Below are positions 34,570-46,532 of a stretch of 64,000 nucleotides of DNA, piece by piece; positions within the stretch are counted from its first letter, which is position 1; every line of letters begins with the position of its first letter. Made by a program: the position numbers and the translations under genes. Below the pieces are notes generated by a model, which saw only the letters and a list, made by a program, of their open reading frames with translations, was not told the DNA's origin and did no database searches. The stretch is taken from assembly GCF_030247185.1 (NCBI RefSeq), contig NC_080571.1:168001421-168065420 (forward strand), written 5' to 3'. The stretch comes from Malaya genurostris. Its lineage: Eukaryota; Arthropoda; Insecta; Diptera; Culicidae.

Positions 34570-35750
34570 CTAGAGATGGTTGGTAATAGATTCTACTTCG
34601 GGAGCCACCGAGGCATTGGACAGCAAGCATATTTTACTGATGGGCCGATTGATGATACCCCGTACAGTGCTAAGCGAAAAAACTCGTGTTAGATTATCCT
34701 TTCCAGGTAATACCGCTTCGATGCGAGCAAGTGGCCAATGGATTGGTGGGTGTAGTTCGTCTACGATGATGACCATTCTACCGGGAACGTTTCGTATCCA
34801 TCCTCGTGTATCTTTCTGCAGTTTTTGGAGATATTCCTTCCGCCAGTGAGTCCAAAATTTCTGCACATGCAATTGCAGTTTCTGGTAGTGGTCGAGTCTG
34901 TTGACAGGTGCGTTCTGAAGGTCTGGGTCGGGCAGGAAATACATCGGTGATTCAATCAGGAAGTGAGGTGTTAGTGCAGCTAAATCGTTGGGGTCTTCTG
35001 TCATTGGTAGCAACGGTCGAGAATTCATTATTGCTTCGATTTGGGTAAGAATGGCGCATATTTCCTCAAAAGGTAAACGACTCGAACCTAGTTGACAAAA
35101 CAAATGTTTTTTTACAACTTTAACAGCTGCTTCCCAAAGGCAACCAAAATTCGGTGCTTTCGGCGGTGTTAAATGCCAGGTTATGCCTTCTTCTGTGCAA
35201 AAGGCTGCGATTTCGTCCAGCTGAGAACAGTTTTTAAGCATCGTAAACAGTTCGGTAAGATCGTTTTTAGCCCCTTCAAAATTTTTCCCATTATCGGAAT
35301 GTGTGCGGATCGACCGCGTCGCGCGATGAATCTTCGCAATAAACATAAAAAGGCATGAGTAGACTAATCGCTTACTAGCTCTAAGTGAACTGATTTGGTC
35401 GAAAAACAATAGGGACAAAGGTAGAGTGAACCCGCAAAATCAACTCCTGTTGCACTGAAGGGACGACTGGGAATCACTCTCGACACAGGCAGTTGACCTA
35501 TTTGTTGCTGCGCAGGTACCGGATTGAGGCGAGTACAACGGAAACAATTTCTTAATACGTTGCGGACTAGTCTTCGACTGTCGAGTGGCCAGAACTCTTC
35601 TCGGATTGCTGTTAATAGCAGACGCCCGCCGCCGTGTAGTAATTTGCGGTGGAAATGCTCAACTATCAGTCGTGCGAACGGATGGTTTGTTATAATCAAA
35701 GCCGGGTGCTTTGCTAGATAGGGTAACTGTGCGAAATTTAGACGACCTCA
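34570..35750 (-). pseudogene. BEL-1 integrase and DUF5641 domain
   Basis: The N-terminal zinc part reads VEHFHRKLLHGGG and VLRNCFRCTRLNP (HHCC). The core shows FSATGVDFAGSLYL (first Asp), IRTHSDNGKNFEGAKNDL (second Asp) and NFGCLWEAAVKVVKKHL (Glu). The C-terminal part, RMVIIVDELHPPIHWPLARI and SLSTVRGIINRPISKICLL, is the DUF5641 typical of BEL/Pao polyproteins. A frameshift separates zinc part and core at about 35370-35420. The enzyme would insert element cDNA into the host genome. Confidence 0.82.
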
Positions 35751-36700
35751 TACTCTCAACACTCTCTCTGCATCTAAGAACGGGATCATTTGGCGAATAT
35801 CGTTTAGATACCGAGTTAGCTTTATCCAAATTTCTACGAAAAATTCATCATTCTGCGCCAACCGAATGAGGAACGTTTTGGACTTGGCAAGCGCATTGAC
35901 GGGAAGTGTACGGCCAACAATAACTTCGGGCGAGATGGGTGGCTGCGTGCGTATTTTATCTGGGGTATTGGTGACGAATCTCATGCAGTACCCGACGACA
36001 TGACGAAGACGGCTGTACGACGACCAACGGAGAAACCAGGGATGTACTGTTGGCGATATTTGAGTAACTGCGACGGTAGTTTCGATTTCCAATTCCTCTT
36101 GTGAAACACTTGGTGGGACAGATTCTGGCCAATCTTGAAGTGAACGTGGGGACTGGGACCGCTGATCCAAATTTCGTTTTTCAAGAACTCGTCGACCGAC
36201 ATGCCACGTGAAGCCAGGTCGGCAGGATTTTCACATCCGTTAACATGTTTCCATTGAAAAACCATGTGTACACTTTTGAATTTCAAATACTCTGTTAGTC
36301 ACATAGCTAGGCCAGACATTCGGTGGTGATCGTAGCCAGTGCAGAGTAATATATGAGTCAGACCAAAAATATGACTCTGAAACGTTTACATCGATAGCTT
36401 TCTTTATGTGACCATGTAGATGAGCTGGTAGTACTGCCGCACACAATTCCAAACGAGAAATACTTATTCGTTTCAGCGGAGCGACGCGTGTCTTCGAAGC
36501 CAGTAGTCGGATTTTTTATTCCTCCTCTACTTTCACAGCGAATGTATGTGCAGGCATTGTAAGCAGATATGGATGCATCTACGAATGTGTGCAGTTGTAC
36601 AATGGAGTCAGGTAGGAACGCGTATCTGTCTACTCGATGTTCGAATATATTCGTCAATTCGTGATAACACTTCTCCCATTTGGTTTTAATAGGTTCTGGA
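35748..36700 (-). pseudogene. BEL-1 RNase H and connection region
   Basis: Fragments in order: PDSIVQLHTFVDASISAYNA (first RNase H Asp), LCAAVLPAHLHGHI (helix with the Glu position), SYFWSDSYITLHWL (Asp) and WKHVNGCENPADLASRGMSV, a hallmark of BEL RNase H ends. After this comes the linker to the integrase (MIPFLDAERVLRV). The frames overlap with shifts at about 36290, 36450 and 36660. Confidence 0.78.
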
Positions 36701-36729
36701 ACAGGATCGTCCCATCCGCACGATAGCAG

Positions 36730-37518
36730 TCACTCTTGCATCAGTATATTTGCTCGAACTACAACGCGGGCAATTAGTCTTAAAGCGTCAAATAGTTTTG
36801 CTATATCCGAAAGAATAGTACGCTTGGTTGGCGGTTCACTGCATCGAATTTGAGAGTCGAAACGAAGGTGATCGGCTTCAGGCTCCCAGCTGATACCAAG
36901 GGCTTTAATTGTCTCGTTAGTACTGAAATGTAAAGCAGATTTTGTACCAATCTCATCACTGGGAAGACTTTGCAAAACTTCGAGCTGATTAGAAGTCCAT
37001 TTTCGTAGTGCAAATCCTCCTTTGTGCAACAAGCCGCTTAGTTCGGTGCGCAGACGGATTCTTTCTTCGATGGTTTGAGCTCCACCTATGATGTCGTCTA
37101 CATAGAAACATTTTATAACAGCAGCTCCTGTAAAATGCTGAAGTGAACGAGTTGCTAGGTATGAAGACGGACCGAAACTATACGTAACAGAGAGTAGTTC
37201 ATATGTCTGGACTGGTGTTTGATCAGAAAATCGCCAAAGGATACGTTGAAGAGCAGAATCGTCTGGGTGAATAAGTACTTGCCGGTACATTTTAGCGATG
37301 TCACAGACTAACGCAATCGGATAGGTTCGAAAGTGCAAAATGATGGTCAATAGATCGTCTTGCAACACGGGACCAACACAAAGAGCTTCAGTCAGAGAAA
37401 AGCCGGAAGAAGTTTTCGGTGATACGTCAAACACGACTCGAATTTTGGTTGTGGTACTTGAAAACGGGGTGGTGGTGCAGGTAGTAAGCTTGAGAATTGT
37501 ATTCGTCGTCTGCTTCAA
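36730..37518 (-). pseudogene. BEL-1 reverse transcriptase
   Basis: A 262-codon open stretch with KIRVVFDVSPKTSSGFSLTE, ALVCDIAKMYRQVLIHPDD (first catalytic Asp), TYSFGPSSYLATRSLQHF, CFYVDDIIGGAQT (YVDD box) and GGFALRKWTSNQ. All RT catalytic acids appear present. The ending KRTILSDIAKLFDALRLIA is the BEL-type RT/RNase H link. The domain is better preserved than its neighbours. Confidence 0.82.
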
Positions 37519-38717
37519 CCAATCGCATATGACCGAGGGAGAGATATTCTCGCATAAACTGGTGGTATTCGTCTTCTAGATTTGAATTTCGTTTCAAACG
37601 TCTTTCAAGCAATTCGAACCGTCGTAGCGCAGAGCTCTTCGACTCACCCAGCATCACTTTGAAGTCTGACTTACTGGGATATCGAACGATGTAGCGTCCT
37701 TCGGAATTTCGAGAAACAGTTGACTGGTAATAGGATTCACAGTGTCTTTCCTCGATAGAGTAGTTGTCTTTCGTTGTCAGCTCTTCAGTTTTCCAGAAAA
37801 GCTCCAAACTGTCTTCTAACAATAGCATCGACACGACAATGCCGTTTGCTATTGACGCGGGGGTATGTGTAGGAGAAACTTGGCCTGCTGATCCGACTAT
37901 TATCCAACCGAAAACGCTATCAATAAGCAGAGGGAGATTTTTGTCTAGCTGCAGACGAGCAGCACTCGGGAGGAACGAATAAAAATGCTTTGCACCTAAA
38001 ACCATGTCAGTTGGTTGACTTTCATTGAAAGATGGATCTGCGAGAAACAAATCCTTCGGAATACACCACTCTGCAGTCGAAATACTTTGAGATGGAAGGT
38101 TCACCGTAGCTGTATCCAATACCAGAAAGTTTACATTGCATGAGAAATTTCCTTTTCTGGACTGAACTTGAGCGAGGACGGATTCACACTTCAGTTTTCC
38201 AGAAAAGCTCCAAACTGTCTTGTAACAATAGCATCGACACGACAATGCCGTTTGCTATTGACGCGGGGGTATGTGTAGGAGAAACTTGGCCTGCTGATCC
38301 GACTATTATCCAACCGAAAACGCTATCAATAAGCAGAGGGAGATTTTTGTCTAGCTGCAGACGAGCAGCACTCGGGAGGAACGAATAAAAATGCTTTGCA
38401 CCTAAAACCATGTCAGTTGGTTGACTTTCATTGAAAGATGGATCTGCGAGAAACAAATCCTTCGGAATACACCACTCTGCAGTCGAAATACTTTGAGATG
38501 GAAGGTTCACCGTAGCTGTATCCAATACCAGAAAGTTTACATTGCATGAGAAATTTCCTTTTCTGGACTGAACTTGAGCGAGGACGGATTCACACACAGG
38601 CTTGGAAAGTTTCACAGCCCCCTGAACAGTTACATTCATCTTTTGCCTTGGGAGACGTAGAATTCGTGCCATACGATTGGTGATAAGGTTCGGTTGAGAT
38701 GATGATGATGGTCCCAC
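37427..38717 (-). pseudogene. BEL-1 protease/DUF1758 region, partly duplicated
   Basis: Reads MARILRLPRQKMNVTVQGA, CESVLAQVQSRKGNFSCNVN, DLFLADPSFNESQPTDMVLG and LIDSVFGWIIVGSAGQ, the DUF1758 part between protease and RT in BEL elements. The block from CESVLAQ to LELFWKTE is present twice because of the 406-bp duplication, which is not a multiple of three and shifts the frame. The catalytic D-S/T-G of the protease is not included. Confidence 0.75.
37785..38596. repeat. 406-bp tandem duplication inside BEL-1
   Basis: 37785-38190 and 38191-38596 are near-identical, starting TCAGTTTTCCAGAAAAGCTC and ending GAGGACGGATTCACAC. One difference is CTTCTAACAATAGC against CTTGTAACAATAGC. The period of 406 disrupts the pol frame. 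Confidence 0.9.
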
Positions 38718-39240
38718 CTCATACCCCTACAAAGGTGTGAGCAGAACGAGTTATCTAAATTATAATTAATATTATTACATATATCTTAACCAGTAAACGA
38801 AAGAAAACAATCTGATTAATCTAGCAGGCATAGATTCTTCTTCAAAAGAACTACTGAGCACAAAATAACATTCAAATATTTCGGATTTACTATCCAGAGT
38901 TAATCAAGAAAATTTCCAACCCGGGAAGATCCTTGATCACATCAGGAATCGAAGCCGACATCTTTACCAGTACCAGACAGTAATGCACCTGGTCTTTCCC
39001 GCCGGAACAGTTCATCGCTACACACATCAGCTACGATGGAGTAACGAGACTGTGGATGAGAAGAGCCAAGCCTAATCAACAACTGTCGTTCCCAATTAGG
39101 TTCCCGAATCTATTTCTCAAATTATTAATCAAACCTTGCGGTCACGGTCAAGAGCAAACTTAACACACTGAATGCTGAGGCTCTTCGGCCAGTCCTCTTT
39201 GCTTTCCAAATAGTCACTACCTGCTTCGCGCGCGAGACTC
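38718..39240. other. unassigned spacer
   Basis: No open frame with a domain and no repeat partner in the window. It could hold the degraded gag leader of BEL-1, but I see nothing that supports this. Confidence 0.35.
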
Positions 39241-39261
39241 AAGCGTTTGTAGACTGCTAAT

Positions 39262-39510
39262 TATTTTGTCGTGAATACGACTTACTTTACTATGGGGTGC
39301 CTTTTCAAAATTTACCCTCTGAGAGAGTGATAAGGTTTTGATCGTGAATATCTCTTGTTGTATCTAACGAATCAACATAATTTTTGCTACATGCCATCGG
39401 AAACATGATCACAATTTTATGGTAAAATATTCAGTTGTGTGACATTATCTCAAATAATTCATAATTAAACGTTTCTGAAAAGTTTGGTATAAACGAGTAT
39501 CAAAGAGGAT
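39262..39510. repeat. dispersed repeat of unknown class, third copy
   Basis: Moderately diverged relative of 9009-9262: GTGAATACGACTTACTTTAC, GCCATCGGAAACATG, GGTATAAACGAGTA. Because it lies outside the 10.4-kb duplication, it shows that the sequence is a genuine dispersed family. Confidence 0.6.
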
Positions 39511-40420
39511 AATTCATAAGGTGCGTTTGCCTTTCTCGTATTTTGAAAGCTCATAGCTCAGTGATCTGTAGAAGGATTTATATAATCTAACTACCAATAG
39601 AATCGAAATTTTTCAACTTAAGCGAGTAAAGAAAAAGCATTCAAGTATTTCAATAGTACACTATTGGAAAAATATAAACCTGTCTCATTTGATCCATGTC
39701 AACACCAGCCAATCAGAACGCGTTCTGAGGAAGAGAACAAAATATCTGCTGCTGCACAGCAAATCGAACGAGAAAAATGTTCCGAACAGGGCTTAATATC
39801 GTAGTGAGTCCCACAATTTGGTCCTTTTGGAAGGCAGGAATGAATACCGTACAGCATCCGGATAGTTTCTTTCAATGAAATACAAATCCGAAATGAAATA
39901 TCGAAATTAAAATTCTATAGGCTGCTATTTTTATAGCCGTTAGGACCACCCATTAGTGAAAAAGCTACAAACGAAATCAGGTAAAAACAAGCCTCTCAAC
40001 AAAAATTGGATCAGTTTGGATTCTATCGCCACTGTGAGCATATGTATTTTGTGTCGATTGCAAAGCTAGTTTCGCTTCCGACAAGAGAGCATTACACAAA
40101 ATCAGCCGTTCTAATGGCTCTAAAAGTTATCTAAAGAACTATTAGGATTTCTTGCTCGCAATTCGAAGGGAAATATCCTCAGTTTAGTGCAAATCTAGAA
40201 CTGTTTGATTTGATTTTTGCACTTTTCGCTGTGTGAAATTCACAGTAATCTAGATCAAGTGAAGCCTTCCTTGTTTTTGCGAAAAATGTGGAAAAGGGGA
40301 ATGCTTGCATAATTCATACAATTGATCAACTAACTGATATTCGGAAGTGTTAAGGAACATGTCACTTGTTTTCGTTTTCACGACATCCAGTTATGTCTCT
40401 GACATTACCCACCCGCCTTT
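39511..40420. other. unassigned spacer
   Basis: About 900 bp without a gene or RNA that I can recognise. There are only short open frames and no internal repeat. Confidence 0.35.
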
Positions 40421-40565
40421 TTAACTCTCAAACAAACAAAAAATCCATCATCATCATACGGAACACAGTAACTTAATACGTCTCACAATCATATATATAA
40501 ACAAAAACGAAAATATAATCTTCGTAATACGTAAAAATAAAACTAAAAAATCGAAAAAATTTGAA

Positions 40566-42353
40566 CTAACTAACTAAATATTTGCTCACAAAGCGAACTT
40601 TATGTGTGAAATACATAACTTTTTTAACTGCACCAATGTCGTTGCGCGTTGCGTTGACCTTGGTTAAGTAGTAAATTGTCTGTTTCACTGAAAGCCATTG
40701 TAATGCGTTCAGTAGAAAATCTGAGGAGTTATATCTACTACATTTTAGAACTAATCTCATGATTTTACTTTGCAGTCGCTGTAATCTCAAGATTTATGTG
40801 TTATTAGCAAGAAACAAAATGGATGGGCAAAACTCAATGTGTTGTGAAATGACTGTTTTATACAAAAAAATCTATGGATCGATAGGTCATTTCTCAAACG
40901 ACACAATATACCGTACTTTTTGGCAATCTTCTTGATAACGTAATTAATATGAGATTTGAATATAAACTTTTCATCAATTAGGACTCCAAGATACTTCATT
41001 TCTCTAGCGCAATCAATAGTTTCACCATCAATTTCCACATTGGCGTCATGACCGGTGCTAACAGAAGAAATAACCATATATTTAGTTTTCGCGACGTTTA
41101 GTTTCAGTTGCTTAAATTTTAACCATCGAACCAGCGAACTTAGATCCTCGTTTAAATGTGCAACAGCTTCATTGAAACCTTTAGCCGTAATGAACAGAGC
41201 AGTATCATCAGCAAACAAAATTGTAAGACTCGCTTCATTTCATTAATATACATAATAAATAGAACAGGACCTAACACACTTCCCTGAGGCAGTATATTAC
41301 CAAGAGAACTAGACACTACATCGTTAAAGACAGTATTTTGAGATCTACCACATAAATAGTTCTCAAACCATTCAAGTGCCATTCCCCCGATGCCAAAATG
41401 CCTTGATGTCTGCAACAATAAAGTTCTTGAAATGGTTTCAAAGGCTCTCTTCCGATTCAAGAACACATCAAAAATATTCTCTTTTACTTCGATTTTCTCC
41501 ATATAGTCCCCTTTCATATATATCTACTCCAGTGACTATGATTGTTAGTTCTACAGAATCTCTTGTACTGTTTATCCCTTTCCCGTTTTAACCGTAAGAG
41601 GGCTATTCAGTACCAACTACTCGAGCTGTTCAAACTAACATACTTTTAAGTTACTAATTCATTAGTACACTTTTTTAATATGTCAGTAAGAATAGATGTC
41701 CTGTGATCCAAATTTCCAGTGAACTGTGTACAACCCAAGCTTCTTGATACAAGTCGAGATAGGGTTTGCTTTGAATAGTTTTTCCAACACTTGATTTTCA
41801 CCGTATTGTCCTCATTTCTAGAGCTACTCGTTACGGAAATTGCAATTGTTTCATGATCTGAAATCTTGCAATCGGATTCCACATTTGAATAAACACCGTC
41901 GAAATTGGAATACATGTGATCTATCACTGTTTTACTGTATCTCGAAATTCTTGTAAATTCATTCACAGTTTGCTTCAAACTGAAGAAGTAACTGTTTCAA
42001 TTGATTCGAACTTTGATCAATGAACCCATCAATATTAAAATCTCTAGTAATAAAATCTAGTTTACCAAAATCGACGAAATTCTCTCACCAGTTTTCTAGA
42101 ATTTCCAATTATTTCCAACTGTTTCGTTTGATTGAATGCTCAATTTTATTGATTCTTTGGCGTAAATTGCAACTCCACCCGTGTGTCTGGAATTGGACAA
42201 ACAAAAAGCAACAGTGTAACCCGAAACACTGAACTGATCGAAAGCGTCAGAATCAACAACATGTGTTTCTAAGAGTAAAACTAATGAAGGCTGTCTATCC
42301 TCTATAAGATGACGCATTGGGACATAATTAGAAGGTAAACCGGCTATGTTCAA
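40566..42353 (-). pseudogene. CR1/Daphne-like ORF2 (endonuclease-RT)
   Basis: Endonuclease traces: MNIAGLPSNYVPMRHLIEDR with LLLETHVVD, HTGGVAIYAK and ESDCKISDHETIAI. RT: FLNRKRAFETISRTLL, LPQGSVLGPVLFIMYINEM and MFADDTALFITAKGFNEAV, then REMKYLGVLIDEKF and LQRLQSKIMRLVLKCSRYNS. The FADD box is intact, but in the first catalytic motif the usual Asp of D-x-KRAF is Asn (LNRKRAF). Frames change at about 41220, 41640 and 42090. It resembles CR1-group ORF2 proteins common in insects. Confidence 0.72.
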
Positions 42354-42371
42354 ATATAAAATATCTGAATG

Positions 42372-43503
42372 CTATTCCATTGACACAATGTTGTTCTTTT
42401 TCGTTTCAAGCAATCTCAGATATACAGGACACTGCTTACTAAATGCTGGATGGTGAATGTCTAAATTCAATTTCCTTTCTTTGTTAATTTTCAGACAATT
42501 AACGCATTTGAATTCAGTTGAAGAACACTCAGATGTTCTATGTGCGGAATTACATTTGAAACAATTTTCGCTGTTCAAACATTCGGTGCTCTTGTGACCA
42601 AACTCACCACGCTTGAAACAGCGCAATACGTTGAACGACTCGAAAACCAAACACCTATCTCAGCCGACGCAAACCTTGCCGGTTACCATCAAGCTGGAGT
42701 GAAGCGTAGATTCTCAAAGTCAGAAACCACTTTTACATCTCTGATCGAAATTTCCTGATTCTGACTTTTCAAAAGGTCAATAAATACATCAGAGGAATAA
42801 CGATCACTCATCCAAAATTACAATCAATGTTTTCTTTCACTGATTTAATATCCTCTCCTGCTGCACACTCCACAATAATCGAGCCATCTTTACCATTTTG
42901 AAAATTACTAATTTTATTTGTTCTTGGATCTAACCTACCATTCAAAATCTTTCTCGTGTCATCACTCGTTTGCAAAGACTCGACAGGTTTGATCATAATA
43001 ACTGAGCGAGTCTTACGATTTCTATTGCTTTTCGTTCTGTTTCTAGAAAATTTCCCAGATAGAACGAGCGCGTATGACTTTTTGTTTTTTCTATGAAATA
43101 CTTCGTCTTTACCTTCATTAACGATATTCTTATCAAGCGGTTCATCATCAGTATTTGAAATAACTTTTTTCTTTCGTCTGGGATTTTCATCCGACTCCGA
43201 ATGAGTCTATTTCCAACAATTTTTTTCTATTCATTACAAATCATTATTATTTTGCTAATTATTCAAAACCAACAAACTTTTCAAATTGTCCAACTTTTTG
43301 GCCGCACTGTTTTCTATCAGGCTATTTTGCTCTCCAGAGCATCACTGGAAGATCTGATCAGTCTATCGATTCCCTTTTCTATCGCGATATTAATGTGTGC
43401 CTCGATGCTCTTCCGCACACCAGCAAACGAATCAGTGATGGATTTGAATTTTTTCATCTCCTTCTTCATATCACTAATGAGTGGAAGAAAATCATCACAT
43501 TAG
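42372..43503 (-). pseudogene. CR1/Daphne-like ORF1, N-terminus lost
   Basis: From 43503 it reads NVMIFFHSLVI and a coiled-coil-like segment, then PVESLQTSDDTRKILNGRLD, and at the C-terminus three Cys/His knuckles: CFKRGEFGHKSTEC, CFKCNSAHRTSEC and CVNCLKINKERKL. The ORF1 product would bind RNA. The piece at 46533-47094 shows that the intact N-terminus carries a PHD finger, which is missing here. Confidence 0.68.
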
Positions 43504-44132
43504 CAAAAAGCCGTGGCTCCAAATTAGCGCGTACCGCAGCATGCTCCGCCTTACGCTCTTGATCGGTTTCGTTGTCTTCCAGTAGCGCTTGATTAGACTC
43601 TAAATTGTAACAAACGCTGGTGATGTACTCCAGCCTCAACGGTACCTGCGATTCGTCTCTCGCAGCAACGTACTCCTCAGCAAAAATCTCTGCCCGACCC
43701 AGAGAAGCAAGCAGCTTATCTCTTTGTAACAGTAACTGGTTTCGTTGTTGATCGTCCGCCATTTTGAATGACAGTAGCGCGAACGTGGCTCGATATATTC
43801 AAAATAACCTGTAGAACAAAAGACCACAGTAGACCCACTGGAGGGTGGTAAAAACTTGGAAAGAGGCTCACCTTTTTCAAGGCAAAATATGCCTTATATA
43901 ATATTTCAGCCATCAGGAACTTGAATCAGTACAGTCCGTACAAACTTGAGATTTCAAAGCCTGAGACGACTCCCGAAATCCAGTAAAATTTTCAGCAACA
44001 TAATCCGGTTAGATTAAAACTGCAATGAAACGATGAGCCACAGAACAGATTTCCAATAATCAGCAGGAACCACAGCAGCAGTAGCGTACAAAATGGCGCG
44101 TGGCTAATCGTATTCACCACGGCTACGGACGC
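43504..44132 (-). pseudogene. BEL-3 leader and gag N-terminus, copy a
   Basis: Minus strand: a leader with an intron-like segment (43809-43872), then gag from MADDQQRNQLLLQRDKLLAS through RAEIFAEEYVAARDESQVPL to RANLEPRLF at about 43506, where it fuses to CR1/Daphne ORF1. The R-A-E-x-F and the charged, coiled-coil-like N-terminus are typical of BEL/Pao gag. The right edge (~44132) abuts a plus-strand CR1-like ORF2. The same leader is present at 48090-48720. Confidence 0.7.
43809..43872 (-). other. intron-like segment in BEL-3 leader (copy a)
   Basis: 64 nt with donor GTGAGC and acceptor TTTTGTTCTACAG. Both splice signals are retained although the surrounding copies have diverged. Confidence 0.42.
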
Positions 44133-46149
44133 CACAGTGAACAATTGAACGATTGTAGTCGAATTCTCTGTCAGAAAAAATCTGGAGGTGGAGTCCTCAT
44201 AACCATAAACTCTTGCTTTACTTCTGAAGAAATTATTACTCCTAAATATAAAGAATTTGAGCATGTATGGGCCAAAGTCTCAATATTGTGAGAAGAATAT
44301 ATTTACTGCTCTGTCTACTTCCCACCCGAAAATGCGAACAAATTCTCTTTTGAATTATTATTTCAATCTTTAGACACAATTATTTCAAATATGGAACCTG
44401 AAGTAAAGCTTCATATTTTTGGCGACTTCAATCAACGTAATGCGGACTTCATCTCTGACATTGAAAATGAATCAATCTTACTTCCAGTCGTAGGAGAAAA
44501 CGCAACATTGCATTACTTTTTCGACAAAATTTCTAATTTTGGCCTGCATCAAGTAAACTCCGTAAAAAATCAGCAAAATGCATATTTAGACCTTCTTTTC
44601 ACAAATTGCACAGAAGACTTTTGTGTGAATGCATCAAATCTGCCATTATGGAAAAATGAAGCATTTCACACCGCAATTGAATATTCATTATTTACACACA
44701 ATGCATCCCTTCCCTACGACTTGAAATATGAGGAAGTGCCGGAATACAATAAAATTGACTTTGAAGTAGTCAAATGTAGACTAAGTATAATAAATTGGCG
44801 GAACATACTGAGTACAGAAGGAAATGTCGACGTCGAAGTAAACAAATTCTATCACATTATAAACAAAATATTAGCCGAAACTTTGCCTATGAAAAGAAGA
44901 AGAAAAAATCATAACAGCAAATTACCTGTTTGGTTCAATTCACAACTAAAACATTTGAAAAATAGGAAACAAAAAGCACACAAAACTTACAAACAAGAAA
45001 AAAGTGACGCTCATCTTCAAAATTACTTAAATCTATGCAATCAACTCAAAATAGCCATTAACACAGCACATGAAGAATATAACCGCAAAATTGAAAACGA
45101 AATAAAGACTTGTCCTAAGAACTTTTTTAACTACACAAAAACTAAACTAAAAAGCAACAATTTTCCATCTCAAATGCACCTCGACGAACATGTAGGGAAA
45201 AATAGTACAGAAATCTGCAATTACTTTGCAAATTTTTTCCAAGAAGTATATACATCTTATTCAGAAACTGACCGTGACCGTGAATACTTCTCTTTCATAC
45301 CTGCATTTTCCAACTCCATCTCTGTAAACTATCTATCAGAACATGACATTTCGACTGCACTGAAAAACTTAGACGCCTCAAAAGGAATAGCCATTATCTC
45401 ATGCATTCCAAAATTATTTGAAAAAATTGTAAATGAAAAACGTTTTCATCAACTTAAAAATGTAATAACAAACAAACAACATGGCTTTTTTAAGGCCGCT
45501 CAACTACAACAAATCTCTTAGACGACATGAAACTCTTCGTGGAAATTAAAAATATCAACGACGCTGTAATATTCCAGAACGAAATCAATCTATTCCACAT
45601 TTGGTGCTGCAAAAGTCTACTCCAACTCAATGTTAAAAAATGTAACTCAATAACTTTCAGTAGGAAAAATGAAACTATACCTATAAACATACATCTAGGA
45701 AATCAACTTGTAGAAAATGTAAAATTGTAAGAGATTTAGGCGTAATCTTAGACTCCAAGCTCACTTTTGTGGAACACTACAATACCATAATCAATAAAGC
45801 TAATAGCATGCTGGGCTTTATTAAACGCTTCAGTCATAACTTTCAGGACCCATACACAATTAAATTATTATATACTACATATGTCAGACCTATTTTGGAA
45901 TATTGCAGCCTAGTATGGAATCCATACAATATTATTCACGAAGAACGCATCGAATCTATTCAAAAACAATTTCTTTTATATGCACTTCGTAAATTAAACT
46001 GGACAGCATTTCCTCTACCATCATATGAAGCACGCTGCATGCTCATCAATATACAAACACTTAAAGAACGCCGCGACTTTGCAATGCTTATTTTATCAGC
46101 GACATTATTTCTCAACGCATTCAATCAGCTCCATTATTATCGCAATTAA
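44133..46149 (+). pseudogene. CR1/Jockey-group ORF2 with internal deletions
   Basis: Endonuclease remnants GGGVLITINS and LHIFGDFNQRNADFI lie at the start. A long open frame (44391-45521, 376 codons) follows, with PVWFNSQLKHLKNRKQKAHK and the pre-RT block ALKNLDASKG. Here a deletion removes the GPDGI segment and joins to IPKLFEKIVNEKRF, then KQHGFF; a second deletion removes the palm, including the D-x4-FD and FADD boxes. After two frames (45527-45730 and 45769-46149) come LLQLNVKKCNSITFSRK, LYTTYVRPILEYCSLVWNPY and the C-terminus. No RNase H. Despite the long open frame it has no catalytic core. Confidence 0.72.
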
Positions 46150-46420
46150 ATTTTTATATACCTAGCCGTCAATTACGTTCCAGGAAATTATTTTTAGAAA
46201 AACAAGCTAGAACAAATTATGCAAAATACAGTCCAGTCAATCGAATAATGCGCCATTACAATCAATACTGCGAACATCTTGACCTTACTATGTCAAAAAA
46301 TCAAATCAAATCTCAGCTTTGTCGTAGAAATAATGCGTAGTATGTAAGTGAACATTGTAAACAATTTATATGTAGTCTACATTTGCTTGACGAAATAAAA
46401 AAAAAAATAAAAAAATTACA
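44133..46420 (+). mobile_element. CR1/Jockey-group non-LTR element, 5'-truncated
   Basis: Plus-strand ORF2 lacking the first part of the endonuclease, ending with a 3' UTR whose tail is A-rich (AAATAAAAAAAAAAATAAAA near 46397). It follows BEL-3 leader sequence directly at 44132. Two internal deletions shorten the RT. Confidence 0.72.
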
Positions 46421-46532
46421 AAGGAATAATGGCGCTTGGTGGCCAACATAATGCAAACTCCGCGAATAATGGCAACAATTGTTCGTCCAAACAATTACAG
46501 GAACATGTAATGTGCATGCAACAAAGGAAAAA

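Larger units (their letters stand above)
34188..38717 (-). mobile_element. BEL/Pao LTR retrotransposon 1 (gag and 5' LTR missing)
   Basis: Minus-strand pol in the BEL order: aspartic-protease/DUF1758 region (38717-37800), RT with YVDD (37518-36730), RNase H (36657-35980), integrase (35750-34790) and the DUF5641 C-terminal domain (to 34570). Gag and the 5' LTR are absent; sequence from 38718 to 39240 is unrelated. A 406-bp tandem duplication and several frameshifts inactivate it. Confidence 0.82.
40421..43503 (-). mobile_element. CR1/Daphne-like non-LTR element, broken
   Basis: Minus strand: ORF1 pieces (43503-42372) then ORF2 (42353-40566) with endonuclease and RT and no RNase H, then a 3' UTR with a TGATGATGATGG-type run near 40455. 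The ORF1 N-terminus is cut at 43503 and replaced by BEL leader and gag sequence. A second ORF1 piece of the same family lies at 46533-47094. Confidence 0.72.

Noticed and set aside
34580..34849. Plus-strand ORFs across BEL-1 pol (34580-38388)
   Set aside because: They are antisense shadows of the integrase, RT and protease frames, and carry no domains of their own.
39511..40420. Host gene between BEL-1 and the CR1/Daphne element
   Set aside because: No open frame of length, splice-flanked block or recognisable domain was seen.
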